Positions 41,831-50,612 of a stretch of 64,000 bases of DNA are shown here, one piece after another (the first letter of the stretch is position 1; every line of letters starts with the position of its first letter). The translations under genes and the position numbers were made by a program. The notes under the pieces are model-generated. The model searched no databases. It was given only the letters and a program-made list of their open reading frames with translations, and was not told where the DNA came from. The stretch is from Azolla caroliniana (taxonomy: Eukaryota; Polypodiophyta), in NCBI GenBank assembly GCA_043228905.1, contig JBHGNT010000022.1:6634001-6698000 (forward strand), read 5' to 3'.

Positions 41831-42390
41831 AGTAGTGAAGTGGATACTTAGGTACTTAAAAGGCACATTGTGTGTGTGCCTTAAGTATGGTGTCGGAAAA
41901 CCTATGCTCGAAGGGTTTACTGACTCGGACATGTTGGGGGATGTAGATTCAAGTCGATCCACTTCGGGATACGTGATGACCTATGCATGGGGAGCAGTGT
42001 CATGGCAATCACGACTACAGAAGTTTGTGGCCTTGTCGACCATGGAGGGAGAGTATATGGCAGCAGTAGAGGTCGGTAAGGAGCTGATTTGGATTAAGAG
42101 TTTCCTCAATGAACTCGGGATGAAGCAAGAAGAACTCTTGCTCCACTATGATAATCAGAGTGCCATAAATCTTACAAAGAACGTTGCATACCACTCTCGG
42201 ACCAAGCATATACAAAGGAGGTATCACTGGTTGTGAGAAAAGCTAGATGAAGGAGAGTTTTCCCTCGAGAAGATCCATACTGATGAGAATGGATCCGACA
42301 TGCTCGCTAAGAACCTACCAATGGACAAACTCAGAGTCTGTCGATAGAAGACAGGACTGACCGAATTCTCTCGCACAGGAGTGAAGGGGG
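41831..42390 (+). pseudogene. Copia F RNase H
   Basis: GFTDSDMLGDVDSSRSTSGY, LSTMEGEYMAAVEVGKELIW, LHYDNQSAINLTKNVAYH and RTKHIQRRYHWL, then a stop. The end (SDMLAKNLPMDKLRVCR) continues to the polypurine tract. Unlike copia C, no long C-terminal extension is present. Confidence 0.82.
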
Positions 42391-42391
42391 A
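42381..42391 (+). promoter_or_regulatory. Polypurine tract of copia F
   Basis: GTGAAGGGGGA three bases before the 3' LTR start. Confidence 0.8.
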
Positions 42392-42394
42392 GTT

Positions 42395-42959
42395 TGTTGG
42401 GAATATGTCCCTCCAGTGGGAGGAGCCGACTATTCCGTCCGAGAAGAGGTGACAGTCGAAGACAAGGAGGAGCCGATTGTTTGGGTCGAGAAGAGTCGAC
42501 AGTTGAAGACAAGGAGGAGCCGATTGTTCAAGTCGAGTACCGAATGTCGAAGAGTCGACAATGAAGAGTCGGCTGATTAACTGTCGATTATTATTACAAC
42601 TATAATAATAGTAGTAGTAACAATGTGTAGTTGGGCAAATAGCCATTATGATGTATGAGTATAAATACATCTAGGGAAAAACATAGAGTGTGTAGAATAG
42701 AATAAGGGGTTAGCGATAGAGAGCAAGAGACTGAGAGCAGCGCTAGAGCCAAGTGAGGTTTGGCGCGAAGAGCATTGTGTGTGGCTCATACACTCTGTGT
42801 GGAGAGTGTTGTATTTAGATTTCATCATGTATTCTCTCTATATAGTGGAATCTCTGTTCTCATGGTTTTCCCCATTTAGTGCTTCCACGTAAAACATTGT
42901 GCCATGTCCATTTTGTGTATTTTAGCATATCTTTGCCGTGGATTGACAATGGATTGACA
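42395..42959 (+). repeat. 3' LTR of copia F
   Basis: 565 bp from TGTTGGGAATATGTCCCTCC to GGATTGACA. Moderately diverged from the 5' LTR, so F is older than copia C. Its insertion precedes that of chromovirus E. Confidence 0.87.
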
Positions 42960-43560
42960 ATTTTATACATGTCAAGTGCATGATTACAAACCTCGAAACA
43001 AATAGGAAAGTGATCTGAAGTTCCTACATCTTGTAGAACTTTCATACGAAGTGATGTCGGTAAAAAAGAATCATTGTGCATCACATGAATTCTATCTAAC
43101 CAACTCCATGTTTAGGGTTTAGGGTTTAGAGTTTGAAGGAGTGAGCCCCATAATGCAATACGTTGAATGGCTTGGTTAGGGGCATAAATACCAACCAACC
43201 ACACAACCTCGCCAAAATAAGTGATTTCTAGAACCAAAAACCGACCATAAGGATCATTATGCACCACTTGAGGATAATATTTATCCCGCACGATTAATAC
43301 CACACCTGAATAATGATTATTAAGATGTCCTGCATAGAATGATGAATATCCACGTAAATGAATTGTGGATCCTACTAACTCAAGACACTTATGCTCAACT
43401 GCACATAATACATCTCATTCTTTACTTCAAAGTTTCCCATAATATATACTTCTTATGAGGAGAACACGCCCCTCTCACTTTCCATGTTACCACTTTTATT
43501 CAATCAACAATATTATGGGTGCATTTGCTCCTTTAGATCAACCGATGTCATGAAACTAGT
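42960..43560 (-). pseudogene. LINE H: APE-type endonuclease remnant
   Basis: Minus strand from about 43510: an endonuclease start (VVTWKVRGACSPHKKYIL), later VWLVGIYAPNQAIQRIALWG. The next block resumes abruptly as WSWLDRIHVMHNDSFLP and VLQDVGTSDHFPICFEV (the SDH catalytic motif). About 100 residues including the GGDFN block are missing, replaced by three telomere-type units (43111-43131). The nuclease is inactive. Confidence 0.78.
43111..43131 (+). repeat. Short interstitial telomeric repeat (TTTAGGG)
   Basis: TTTAGGGTTTAGGGTTTAGAG: two perfect and one imperfect unit of the plant telomere repeat, exactly at the internal deletion junction of LINE H. Confidence 0.85.
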
Positions 43561-43671
43561 CAAAGCATGTTCCAATGTTGCATATGGATTTTCATGCACC
43601 ACATCCTTAGGGTTGTCTATCGAAATATTTTGTTTAGGTTCTCCCGCTTGACGAAAACCCCGAGAATTCGA

Positions 43672-45000
43672 TTAATTTACAACCCGTCCCAATGAATCAA
43701 ATTGAACATAAAGGGGTAATCCCTTATCCCTAAATTGTCTTTGCCAAGGAACTTTTTGAGGACCCTCCCTAGTTCCTGAATTTCCTTTCCAAGTAGTCTC
43801 ACAAGTAGTGGACAAACTATTACGTCTCATATTTATTGATTTCCCCTTCGACTTGCCCTTAACCTGATGCCAATCCTTTTCAACAACAACATCACTATCA
43901 ATTCTATCCAACGGTTTTTTCCCCTTATCTATAACCACCAAACTTTGTTTTTCCATTTCCATAGATTGAGTTCCCTTATTCTTAGGGCCCAAAACTTGAA
44001 GTGAAACCTCTTTATAACCTACTCTAGATGATGTTCCTTCATCCATAACAACCACAATATCTGACACACCAACATCTCTCCCAACTCCTTCCTTACCATT
44101 CCCTTCATCAGGAATCTCTATAGTTGAAGGAAAATGACGATGGCATTCTGCCATAAAGTGACCCCATTCACCACATCCAAAACAATGACCTGCAAATTTC
44201 TCCCACTTCAATTTAAAGCAATGTCTTTTCATACTAGGTGTGTTCATACGCACCCATCCTGGCCTCTTACGATTTGTATACCATAACAAACAAAACCTAC
44301 ACTTATTTTATCACTTCCATATGGAAATACCAACACTTTACCCATTTTACACAACAACTCTAGTAAAAGTGGCCATAAAAAAGCATGCTTACAATCCACT
44401 CTTACCCAAACAGGGCATTCTTGTTTTAACAAAGCGTGATAGTCCACAACGGGGGACCATTGCATTACATGCACCAATCGATTATCAAACGGAAACTTTA
44501 GCCAACAATGCACTTCGATGTTCCAATGAAAGAACACTACATCATAAAACCCTTGTGGTCCTGCATGTATATTTTCAACACAATTTGGTGACAAATTGTG
44601 TTCAACCATTGTTTAATCCAATTAATGTATGGGAGTTTAACCGCAAGATCATAGAATACATGAAAAGATTGCAACATTGCCTTAGCATCAACTTCCACAT
44701 CATGCACATTCTCATTAATGCATTCTTTCGCTTCATTTTCATTTTCTTCCACAATATCAGACAACAAGGTATTTGCAATTCCCCATCAATTTTCCCAATT
44801 ACAATGATCCTTGTCAACCTCATCTACATGTATTACTTCGGCGTATGTCAATTTGTTCTCATTAATTTCCTCAATACCCTTAAACCTCTTAGAGCTTCCA
44901 ATGTCTTCCCTTTCACAATTACATTAAACGATCACATTACTCTTTTTTGGATCAATTGTTTCCATATCAATGTCCCCCAGAATTTGTGAGGAATTCATGT
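43672..45000 (-). pseudogene. LINE H ORF1 with CCHC knuckle
   Basis: Minus-strand nucleic-acid-binding ORF1: an N-terminal acidic part (about 44990-44650), a DUF4283-like middle in broken frames (44609-44244), then HCFGCGEWGHFMAECHRH, an intact CCHC zinc knuckle. A basic Ser/Lys-rich tail ends near 43672. ORF1 binds LINE RNA. Two frame changes are needed between the first and last parts. Confidence 0.75.
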
Positions 45001-45439
45001 TTATATCCATTATTCTTGAGGTGATATCAATCCAGAATAAAAACAATTTTCCATGAACAAGAGAGACAACCAAAACTCACCCAATTGAAGAGGTCGAAGA
45101 TGATAATGACAATAGAAGACCCGCAATGTGTGTTGAGTATGTGGATGCTGATAACCCAAGATTTCTTATTTCTATCGTTGCTTCTCGTACAGACCACTAA
45201 ATTTAACTTGCTATATCTCGTTACGAAGCTCTAATCGAGGGCTTTCCAACGCTTGTCTTTGTGCTAAATTCCATTGCCGATAGAGATCACAATAATAATA
45301 ATAAAAATAATCACTTCTTCGTCTTCCCGTCTCCACTCATGTTTTTTTCTTTCTCCTTCTCTCTCTCTCTTCTCTCTCTCCCTCACACACAATTCTATTC
45401 TACTTTATATGGTGAAAGAACTAATGGACAAGTTGGCTT
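45001..45439. other. Junction of two LINEs with simple repeats
   Basis: Presumed 5' untranslated part of LINE H. It includes an AATAAT microsatellite (45288-45310) and a CT-rich run (45350-45390). No gene seen. Confidence 0.45.
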
Positions 45440-46277
45440 TCTTCTTCTTTTTTCTTTTTTTCTTTTTTTTTCCAAAAAAAACTTCTTCCATTAGTTATAA
45501 AATTTTACAAATGAGACGATTATGTACAAATCCCTGAAGGGACGCAATAGTTCTATCTTATGTGGATGCCCACTGACTCAAGAAAGGGAGAGGACGACCA
45601 TTGTTGGATGAAGGCTATTCGTTGTCTTTCAACTCCCTCAGAGCCACCCTTAAGGCCATCATATTGGCTCTTCAGAGTGGCTACAATTTCACTCCATATC
45701 TCTTGCAGTAACCTTGTTGGGTGTGCGGTTTGGTTGGAGAAGACACGCCTACATTGTTGTTTCCATAGAATCCAAAGAGTTATTGGGCTGACCAATTCCA
45801 ACACCCCTTGAGATTTGTCATTAAGAGGAGTGGAGTGGACATTGCTGCTGGAGGAGAAAAATACCTCTTGTGCTTTTATCACCAAAGTCATCCCCTCCTC
45901 CTTATGCTCGTATCTGCCAACTGCGGCCTGCCATGATAGCCAACATATATTTCCCCACTTGATTGAGCCTTGCACTTGGTATAATTGCAACAAGCGGCCA
46001 ACCCCCCGCCATATTCGATGGGACGTTGGGCAATCCCACAGAGCTTATCATATTGATTGTACTGCATGTGGACACTCTACACAATTAGGAGAGCTAAGGT
46101 TCCCACGTTTCCATGCTCCCACCGGTAGGGACTTATGTATTAATAGCCATTGGAACGTGGTAATTCGCCTCGCATATTGTTGTTTCTAGATTTTCTACCA
46201 AAACTTGGTGATTATTGTGGGAGGAACTTGAAATGTGTGCCAGACCTTCGCAGCAGGCGGTTCTCGAGCGGTTTGAG
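45440..46277 (-). pseudogene. LINE G 3' part: zinc-binding RT tail and A-rich end
   Basis: Minus strand: LPVGAWKRGNLSSPNCVECP, then ALWDCPTS and VYVQ-like YQVQGSIKWGNICWLSWQA, HKEEGMTLVIKAQEVF and LWILWKQQCRRVFSNQ. This is the zf-RVT region that ends many plant LINE ORF2 proteins. The ORF stops at 45553; an A-rich tail (minus strand, about 45482-45440) marks the 3' end. Continuous with 50388-54130 once the Penelope-like element is removed. Confidence 0.75.
46051..46277. repeat. Left ~227-bp direct repeat flanking the Penelope-like element
   Basis: LINE G coding sequence repeated at 50388-50612, from TATTGATTGTACTG to CGGTTTGAG / TGGTTTGAG. About a dozen differences plus a 2-base indel by eye. 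Confidence 0.88.
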
Positions 46278-46278
46278 G

Positions 46279-47479
46279 CACAAAACTCCTTAGAAAACTT
46301 GCTTATTCCTGTCCACTTTGACACCATTTGCCAAGGCTCTGTATTACAATATAAAGAACTCTTTTCTAAACGCCATAGATCCCAAGAAGTACTCCATAAA
46401 TATGAAACCGATCTCAAGGAGAACTTCATTCCTAACTCCTTGCGCATTAACCCTCCTAGGGTAACGATAAATAACGAAAACGCACAAAATATCCTCAATA
46501 AAAAACTAAACGATCTAACTGCAGAATATAGAAAAAATTGAACCTTAACGTTAATAGAAGCCCAAAAAACCCTAGCTATTAGTTTTACCGAAACTATCAA
46601 CAAGTACCCCACCACGGTTGAGCAAAGACTCCAAGACATTGTATCAATGCTCTCGGATATCCCATTGCACAACCTTGTCACATCACACCAATGGGAGGAA
46701 AAACTCCAACATTGGAAAAATGAAACTTTTGCTAAATTTAATAGCCACCTAGAACAAGCCACCTTAGAATTTAGCATACAGATTTCCTTAGAAGCTAAAA
46801 CTAAAGTGGCTAATAAATCAGCCTAGGACGCCATCGTCTCGAAATCCATGACGATGGGCAAAGAAAAAACAATAAATACTCTAATAGATGATGGGCTAAA
46901 AAAGATCAAGAATCAAGTAGACAATTACCTTAAACCGTTCCTAGAGAAAATTAATAAGGAAAACCCCAACACACATCCAAAAAACATGGCTATGCCCCCA
47001 ACAAAAAATGGGGGCACAAGGACACACAAAACATCAAATCCATCCCCCACTGCCCCCACCTCCTTCTTAAGGACCCAGTCCTTTATCCCAAGTTATGGAC
47101 AAAGCTATGCTTATCCCATACCACCCACACATCCCATACCCCCCACGTACCCTATATTTGTCCTGATGAATGTACCACCACCTACCTCCCTACCCCCACC
47201 TATGAAACAATCAATGTCTCACCTCGAGACCATCAAATCCACCACACGGTCCTATCCTCGACCCTCAGTCCCTCAACCCCCAGTTCCATGACCCATGTCT
47301 TACCACCGGCCCCCAATCAAACGACCTACCCCTCATCCCCAGCCCCCAGTCCCGCAACCCGCAACCCGCAACCCACACCCAACACACGCACTACGGGACC
47401 GAAACTAAATCCTCTACCAAAAAAATACGTAGGGGTAGACCTAGAAAATTACATTGGTTCCCACTTCTTCAATCGTTAA
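46279..47479 (+). pseudogene. PLE upstream ORF (helical, then proline-rich)
   Basis: Frame open from the left junction: SLENLLIPVHFDTICQGSVL, a predicted helical Lys/Glu/Asn-rich region (QNILNKKLNDLTAEYRKN, stop), continuing to ANKSA, stop, then MGKEKTINTLIDDGLKKIKN. From about 46980 it is Pro/Thr/Ser-rich (repeats of PPTHPIPPTYP type), ending after KKYVGVDLENYIGSHFFNR at 47479. Three stops/frame changes. No recognised domain. PLE RTs often have long, poorly conserved N-terminal regions, so this may be the N-terminal part of one protein with the RT. Confidence 0.55.
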
Positions 47480-47550
47480 CCTACCTCCACATTTTACTAG
47501 GAAGGCAAACACCCTCCCAACTCGAGAATAGGATAACTAATTACTCATTG

Positions 47551-49179
47551 CACAACCTTTCCTCTTTCCACCTTCCTCCACCCTAACTCAAACTTCTAAG
47601 CTTAGGTCTAGACTTTATTCCCCCACCCCAACCTATTAGAAAACAACACTTGATAGACGTTGTTACATCCTTGGATAGAACCTACCGCCTCAGATATTTC
47701 TTTAGAAACTCTACTAACATTATCTCTCCATTAGAATACCGAACCCCAATTGGAATCCCCCAGCCATGCCAAAAATCACACAAACCATCACATCTATCAC
47801 CTCTACCCTCCCCACCCACCATCCAACCTCGCCCTCATAGGAACTTTAGAACTGCACTACATAATCTCAAAAACAATCAAGACATAGTTATTAAACCCGC
47901 GTATAAAAATCTAGGCACATGCATTCTCTCTAAGGAGTGGTACCTTAACGAATGCCTTAGACAGCTTAACGACAAAAACACTTACACCCCCGTCAAAGAC
48001 GTCCCCCTAGCAACTCTCCACAACCGACTTGAACACCTCTGTTTGAAAGCTTCCCCCCACCTCTCCAAGGAGGAAATTAGATTCCTCCTTCAGAAACCCA
48101 AACATGGTTTCAGGATATGTCGTTTCTACATCATCCCCAAAATCCACAAGCCCACTATTGTAGGATGCCCTATCTGCGCCTACAACAATTATGTTTTCGA
48201 AAGAGCCTCTAAATGGCCACACCATCTACTACATCCTGTCTTATTGCCTAAAAAACAACACCTCAAAGACTCCTTAACACTTGTTAAGGACCTAGCACAC
48301 CACACCTTCCCCAAAACTTGCACGTTGTTTTCTTTTGACATAGTGTCACTATATCCCAGTATACCTACCACGGAAGGTCTATTGGTTTTTAAAAAATCTA
48401 TCTCACATCATTTCCCACCACACAAAACCAAAATCATTATGAGTGTCACTGAACTTATACTTAGAAACAATTTTCTCTCCTTTAATAATGCTTTTTGGTT
48501 ACAAATTAAAGGCACCGCAATGGGTAGTAATTTTGTCATTGTTTACACTTGCTTGTTTCTTTCACAGCTAGAGGACGACAACCTAGCTTTCCAAACACTG
48601 CAACTACTCTACTACAAACGCTACATCGATGACGCCATAGGAGTTTGGGAAGGCTCCCCCGATACGCTTCACACCTTCTTACACCAATACGGTGTGCCTC
48701 TACAACAACACATCCGTATTGAATCAACAACCTCCCCTAAAGAGATCACCATCTTGGACGTCGTCTTCTTCAAAGGCCCATACTTTAAAGAATTCGGCAT
48801 CCTCGACACCGCATGCCACCAAAAACTTCTCAATGCCTATATGTACCTTCCGTGGAAATCCTTGCACCCCATAGCACACAAAAAGGGTTTCATCACGGGA
48901 GAACTAATATGGTATGCTATCCGAGAGAGCTCGGAAAATGGCTACATGGAACTACGCAAAAAGTTCTACGACCGACTAAGAGCTAGGGGCTACCCGTCGA
49001 AGTTCCTACTCAAGTGTTTTTTGACCGTCCCCTACTCCATACGAAACCAACTACTCTCTAACCAACCCAACAACAAAAAACCTCCACCCATTGTTTTTAA
49101 GGTTCGTTACTCACCATGTATCAAAAAACTCCAAATCAAAGCGCTCGTGAGAAACAAACTTAAACCCCTTCTAGGATAA
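47551..49179 (+). CDS. PLE reverse transcriptase
   Basis: Open for 509 codons from ATG 47650. The same frame is homologous from about 47551 (HNLSSFHLPPP, a TAA at 47584, then LSLGLDFI), so one stop separates the start from the rest. Blocks, numbered from 47650: KPAYKNLGTCILSKEWY (82-98), IIPKIHKP (161-168), motif A FSFDIVSLYPSIP (Asp 230), motif B GTAMGSNF (288-295), catalytic YIDD (325-328). The thumb-side block LNAYMYLPWKSLHPIAHKKG, then ELIWYAIRESS and FYDRLRARGYPSKF, is typical of PLEs. The usual small residues after motif B (AP-x-YANLF) are replaced by VIVYTCLF. It copies PLE RNA by target-primed synthesis in the nucleus. Ends at TAA 49177-49179 with no GIY-YIG extension. Confidence 0.82.
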
Positions 49180-49437
49180 CCACAATATAGTTCCCTTACA
49201 CCCCCTCTCACGTGTTGGCTACATGGTAAAAAACTAAGAAACCACCTAGTGCAGTCATCCTTTCCCCCCACCTAAAGTTTTGAGTACTCTCACCCCTCTT
49301 AACCCCCACCTAAAGTCTTGTGTACACTCTTTTACCTTCCCTTTGTACACACATTTGTATGTCCCACATACAAAGGACTCTCCTCCCTCTCCCTATAAAC
49401 CTAGTAGGCTTAGTTTTCATCATTTGTACATCGGGCA

Positions 49438-49472
49438 CTGAAGAGCCTCCATCAAGGCGAAATGCATTTGTC
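49438..49472 (+). ncRNA. Hammerhead-ribozyme-like core in the PLE 3' region
   Basis: CTGAAGA (49438-49444, CUGANGA box), a 3-bp stem II GCC/GGC (49445-49447 and 49456-49458) with an 8-base loop, GAAA (49459-49462), and GTC (49470-49472) where the cleavage site should be. A-U and two wobble pairs could form a short stem III. Helix I next to the junction does not pair well (G opposite A), although more distal bases (ATCAT/ATGAT, AGTTTT/AAAACT) do. Hammerheads are known in PLEs; this copy may be degenerate. Confidence 0.45.
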
Positions 49473-49489
49473 GATCGTTGCCTTATGAT

Positions 49490-50060
49490 AGTAAAACTTT
49501 CTTTCCTTCTGTGTTGCTCTTATCTAATTTTTTGTCTTAAGTTCTTAAGTACTTATTTAATCAATTTTTATTAAGTACTTGTTTAATCACTTTTTTGTCA
49601 ATTTTTTTGTCTTGAGTTTTTAAGTATTTATTTAATAATTTTTTATTAAGTACTTGTTTAATAATCATTTTTATTACATACTTGTTTAACCCCTTTTTTT
49701 AAGTACTTGTTCAATCTTTTTTTGGTCTAATTTTTTGTTTAAACAATTGTTTAAGTATTCTCCTCTCTTAATCATAATCATCCTCTTCTTAGCCATGACC
49801 CCTTTTCTTTAATCATAATCCCTCCCTTCTCTTTTAATCATAACCTTGCTTTAAGTGTTTGCCCAAGAGTTTTCTTATCTAAGTATTTGTTTAAACATTC
49901 GTTTAAGTACTTTGTTTTAGCAACCCCTTCCCCCTTAATCATAATCCCTTCTTAACCATAATCATTTTTAATCTCAATCTCTCTTATTTTTTTATTTTTT
50001 TATTTTTTTATAATAATCTTTCTTTTAAGTGTTTGTTTAAGCGTGTGTTTAAACAACTCC
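49490..50060. repeat. T-rich PLE 3' region with TTAAGTACTTGTTTAAT repeats
   Basis: Non-coding, strongly T-rich on the plus strand, with many imperfect copies of TTAAGTACTTGTTTAAT about 25-60 bases apart and, from about 49770, interspersed TTAATCATAATC units. The 50061-50387 remainder is AT-rich without motif. Confidence 0.7.
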
Positions 50061-50387
50061 CTTTCATCTAAGCGTGTGGTCCCATTTTAATAATACTCTA
50101 TATTGGTGTTTTAATAATACTCTATTGGTGTTTAATAACTTAAGTTATCCCAATGATCTTTAATATGTTCTAAAAACTTTGATTAGGTTTAAATACTTTT
50201 GATATCTTAAACAAGCTACACTCCCCTAGCCCCCCCACCCATGCCCTTGCTTTTCTATTCCCCTAAAACTATATCACTACTTAGGTTTAGACATACAAAT
50301 AAGATCTAAACTTGAGTCCACCCCAAACAACCCCCGATGAAGTGCCGCACACTTTAAGCAATCTTAAAAAACCCACAAAGTGTGTCG

Positions 50388-50612
50388 TATTGATTGTACT
50401 GCATGTGCACTCTACACAATTAGGAGAGCTAAGGTTCCCACGTTTCCATGCTCCCACCGGTAGGGACTTATGTATTAATAGCCATTGGAATGTGGTAATT
50501 CACCTCGCGTGTTGTTGTTTCCAGATTTTTTGCCAAAACTTGGTGATTATTGTGGGAGGAACTTGAAATGTGTGCTAGACCTTCGTAGCAGCCGGTTCTC
50601 GGGTGGTTTGAG
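50388..50612. repeat. Right ~225-bp direct repeat flanking the PLE
   Basis: Second copy of 46051-46277; same LINE G zf-RVT coding stretch on the minus strand (LAKNLETTTREVNYHIPMAI region). Confidence 0.88.

Larger units (their letters stand above)
32476..42959 (+). mobile_element. Copia F, interrupted by chromovirus E, inside LINE H
   Basis: Copia with 5' LTR 32476-32504 plus 37718-38313 (split by E), internal region 38314-42394 and 3' LTR 42395-42959. The flanking host bases are ATTTT at 42960 and ATTTT at 32472-32476; the left copy seems to share or to have lost one T with the LTR start. Removing F rejoins LINE H at ALDMYK|ILTW. Gag, protease, integrase, RT and RNase H are all recognisable but broken by stops. 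Confidence 0.85.
46278..50387 (+). mobile_element. Penelope-like retroelement (PLE) inserted in LINE G
   Basis: 4.1 kb unit with a helical/proline-rich upstream ORF in pieces, a long RT ORF and a T-rich 3' region, bounded by direct repeats of target LINE sequence. The RT has PLE-type blocks and no integrase, LTR pair or APE domain. I see no GIY-YIG endonuclease downstream or upstream, which fits the endonuclease-deficient PLE groups (Athena/Coprina type). The reading frame is open right at the left junction, so the 5' end is probably truncated. Confidence 0.8.

Noticed and set aside
43111-43131. True telomere end or chromosome-end fusion
   Set aside because: Only three units, embedded in a LINE coding frame that continues on both sides.
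44240-44989. 249-codon plus-strand ORF at 44240-44989
   Set aside because: Opposite strand carries LINE ORF1 (DUF4283-like, CCHC); the plus frame has no recognisable domain and is a shadow.
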